The notes under the pieces: model-generated
What the model was told of the DNA's origin: nothing
The model's database searches: none
What the model saw: only the letters and a program-made list of their open reading frames with translations
Made by a program: the position numbers and the translations under genes
Assembly: GCA_029213195.1 (NCBI GenBank)
Contig: JARGNI010000014.1
Location: 1-64,000 of the forward strand
DNA length: 64,000 nt
From: Verrucomicrobiales bacterium
GTDB lineage: Bacteria > Verrucomicrobiota > Verrucomicrobiia > Verrucomicrobiales > DEV007
Direction of reading: 5' to 3'
In this document: in pieces, positions 63,321-64,000 of the stretch
How positions within the stretch are numbered: position 1 is the first letter of the stretch
Layout of the letters: every line of letters begins with the position of its first letter

Positions 63321-64000
63321 TCACGCCCTTCCCGAGGAGAGAATGACCTGCTCGCCTTCTCCCGGAGCGACCACTCGGTCCGAGATCTCTCGTTCCTGGA
63401 TTTCGTTCTGAAGACGAATCAAGGGTTCCTCCCGATGCTCGTTGCTGATCGGAAAGGTCGCGTGATGCATCGGAATCATTTTCTTGGCTCCAAGATCAAA
63501 GAAAGCCTGCACCGCCTCTTCGGGATTCATGTGCACTTCCCGACCACTCGGACAATCGTAGGCACCAATCGGCAACAGGGCGGTATCGATGAGAGGATAC
63601 CGCTCTCCGATCTCGGTGAATCCGTCGAAATACGCGGAATCTCCCGAGTGATAAACCGTGTGACCCGGTGACTCGATGACATAGCCGCCAAACCCCTTGT
63701 GGTTGTCATGGATATAGCGAGCCCCCCAATGGTGAGCCGGGGTGAAGTGAATCTTCGAATCTCGGAACTCAGTATCCTCCCAATCGGTCATTTCCTGGAG
63801 ATCGGCGACCGGGAGTTTTCGAAGAACTTTTCCTACTCCCCTCGGGACGATCACTGTCTGGGATCCATCGACGATGCGCTTCAGACTCATCCGACAAAGA
63901 TGATCGAAATGTGCATGGGTGATCAGGATGAGATCGATGGGGGGAAGGTGCTCGATATCGATCCCTGGATCACGATGTCGCTTCAGCGGTCCCATCCACT
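63321..64000 (-). CDS. Metallo-beta-lactamase-fold hydrolase, N-terminus beyond the window
   Basis: The reading frame is open to the window edge; 226 codons are visible and the first part is missing. It belongs to the UlaG/NAPE-PLD-like branch: metal-binding ITHAHFDHLCRM (HxHxDH), HHWGARYIHDNHKGFGGYVIE, HSGDSAYFDGFTEIG with the bridging Asp, and the late His in IPMHHATFP. Substrates in this branch are phosphoesters or lactones; nothing here decides between them. It is convergent with the O-antigen ligase-like gene (75 bases between stops). Confidence 0.88.
   Translation of the reverse strand, partial: WMGPLKRHRDPGIDIEHLPPIDLILITHAHFDHLCRMSLKRIVDGSQTVIVPRGVGKVLRKLPVADLQEMTDWEDTEFRDSKIHFTPAHHWGARYIHDNHKGFGGYVIESPGHTVYHSGDSAYFDGFTEIGERYPLIDTALLPIGAYDCPSGREVHMNPEEAVQAFFDLGAKKMIPMHHATFPISNEHREEPLIRLQNEIQEREISDRVVAPGEGEQVILSSGRA

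Overview
The window (about 57% G+C by eye, densely coded, no tRNA, rRNA operon, IS element, prophage or CRISPR array seen) looks like chromosome of a free-living, probably aquatic member of the Verrucomicrobiota. The evidence is the mixture of families expanded in the Planctomycetes-Verrucomicrobia group: DUF1592/DUF1552 and DUF1549-DUF1553/DUF1501 cytochrome-type gene pairs, a sulfatase, two DUF1080 (3-keto-disaccharide hydrolase) proteins, a PQQ-like propeller, a PVC-type ECF sigma factor and DUF4159 proteins. Genus-level assignment is not possible from this alone.

Layout. 1-4.4 kb: a minus-strand group apt - ovothiol-type methyltransferase - DUF1080 lipoprotein ending in a strong terminator, then plus-strand SDR, fxsA and a small lipoprotein. 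4.5-11.3 kb: DUF1592/DUF1552 pair, a small secreted protein, an ECF sigma factor with a PQQ-like propeller gene. 11.3-15.7 kb: trmB, a membrane sensor with a degenerate class III cyclase domain, and a sulfatase-DUF1080 fusion. 15.9-34.9 kb: a 19-kb run of minus-strand genes, the most distinctive part of the window: an 808-aa TPR protein, a 2465-aa giant TPR/beta-module protein, ExbB/TolQ, two ExbD/TolR, a single-span membrane protein, a membrane DUF4159 protein, a 515-aa TPR protein and a tail of small envelope proteins, one of which is frameshifted at a G8 tract. 35-38.9 kb: a DUF1549-DUF1553/DUF1501 pair. 39-42.8 kb: NarX/NarL-type two-component system plus a von Willebrand A-like protein. 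42.9-47 kb: fur/perR-like - sufC - sufB - sufD with a Per/Fur-box-like site upstream. 47-50.9 kb: second DUF4159 protein, FHA protein, Ala/Glu-rich lipoprotein, leuC. 50.96-51.06 kb: the signal recognition particle RNA on the minus strand between leuC and trpB. 51-64 kb: trpB, secreted protein, L,D-transpeptidase, rpsT, secreted DUF255 thioredoxin-fold protein, DEAD-box helicase with RGG tail, CheY-like regulator, secreted protein, O-antigen ligase-like protein with TPRs, and a metallo-beta-lactamase-fold hydrolase cut by the window end.

How it fits together. The core of interest is an apparently co-transcribed ExbB-ExbD-ExbD motor with very large periplasmic TPR proteins. One TolQ-like plus two TolR-like subunits next to giant TPR proteins is the same set of parts as the Myxococcus Agl/Glt envelope machine, although homology beyond the motor subunits is not shown here. 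The giant protein carries discoidin-like and PA14-like segments and repeated beta modules with an ET-x-x-SGVF signature that also occur in its neighbour, suggesting an energised complex reaching from the inner membrane to glycan or outer-membrane partners. The rest is housekeeping (apt, trmB, leuC, trpB, suf, rpsT, SRP RNA) and polysaccharide/envelope functions.
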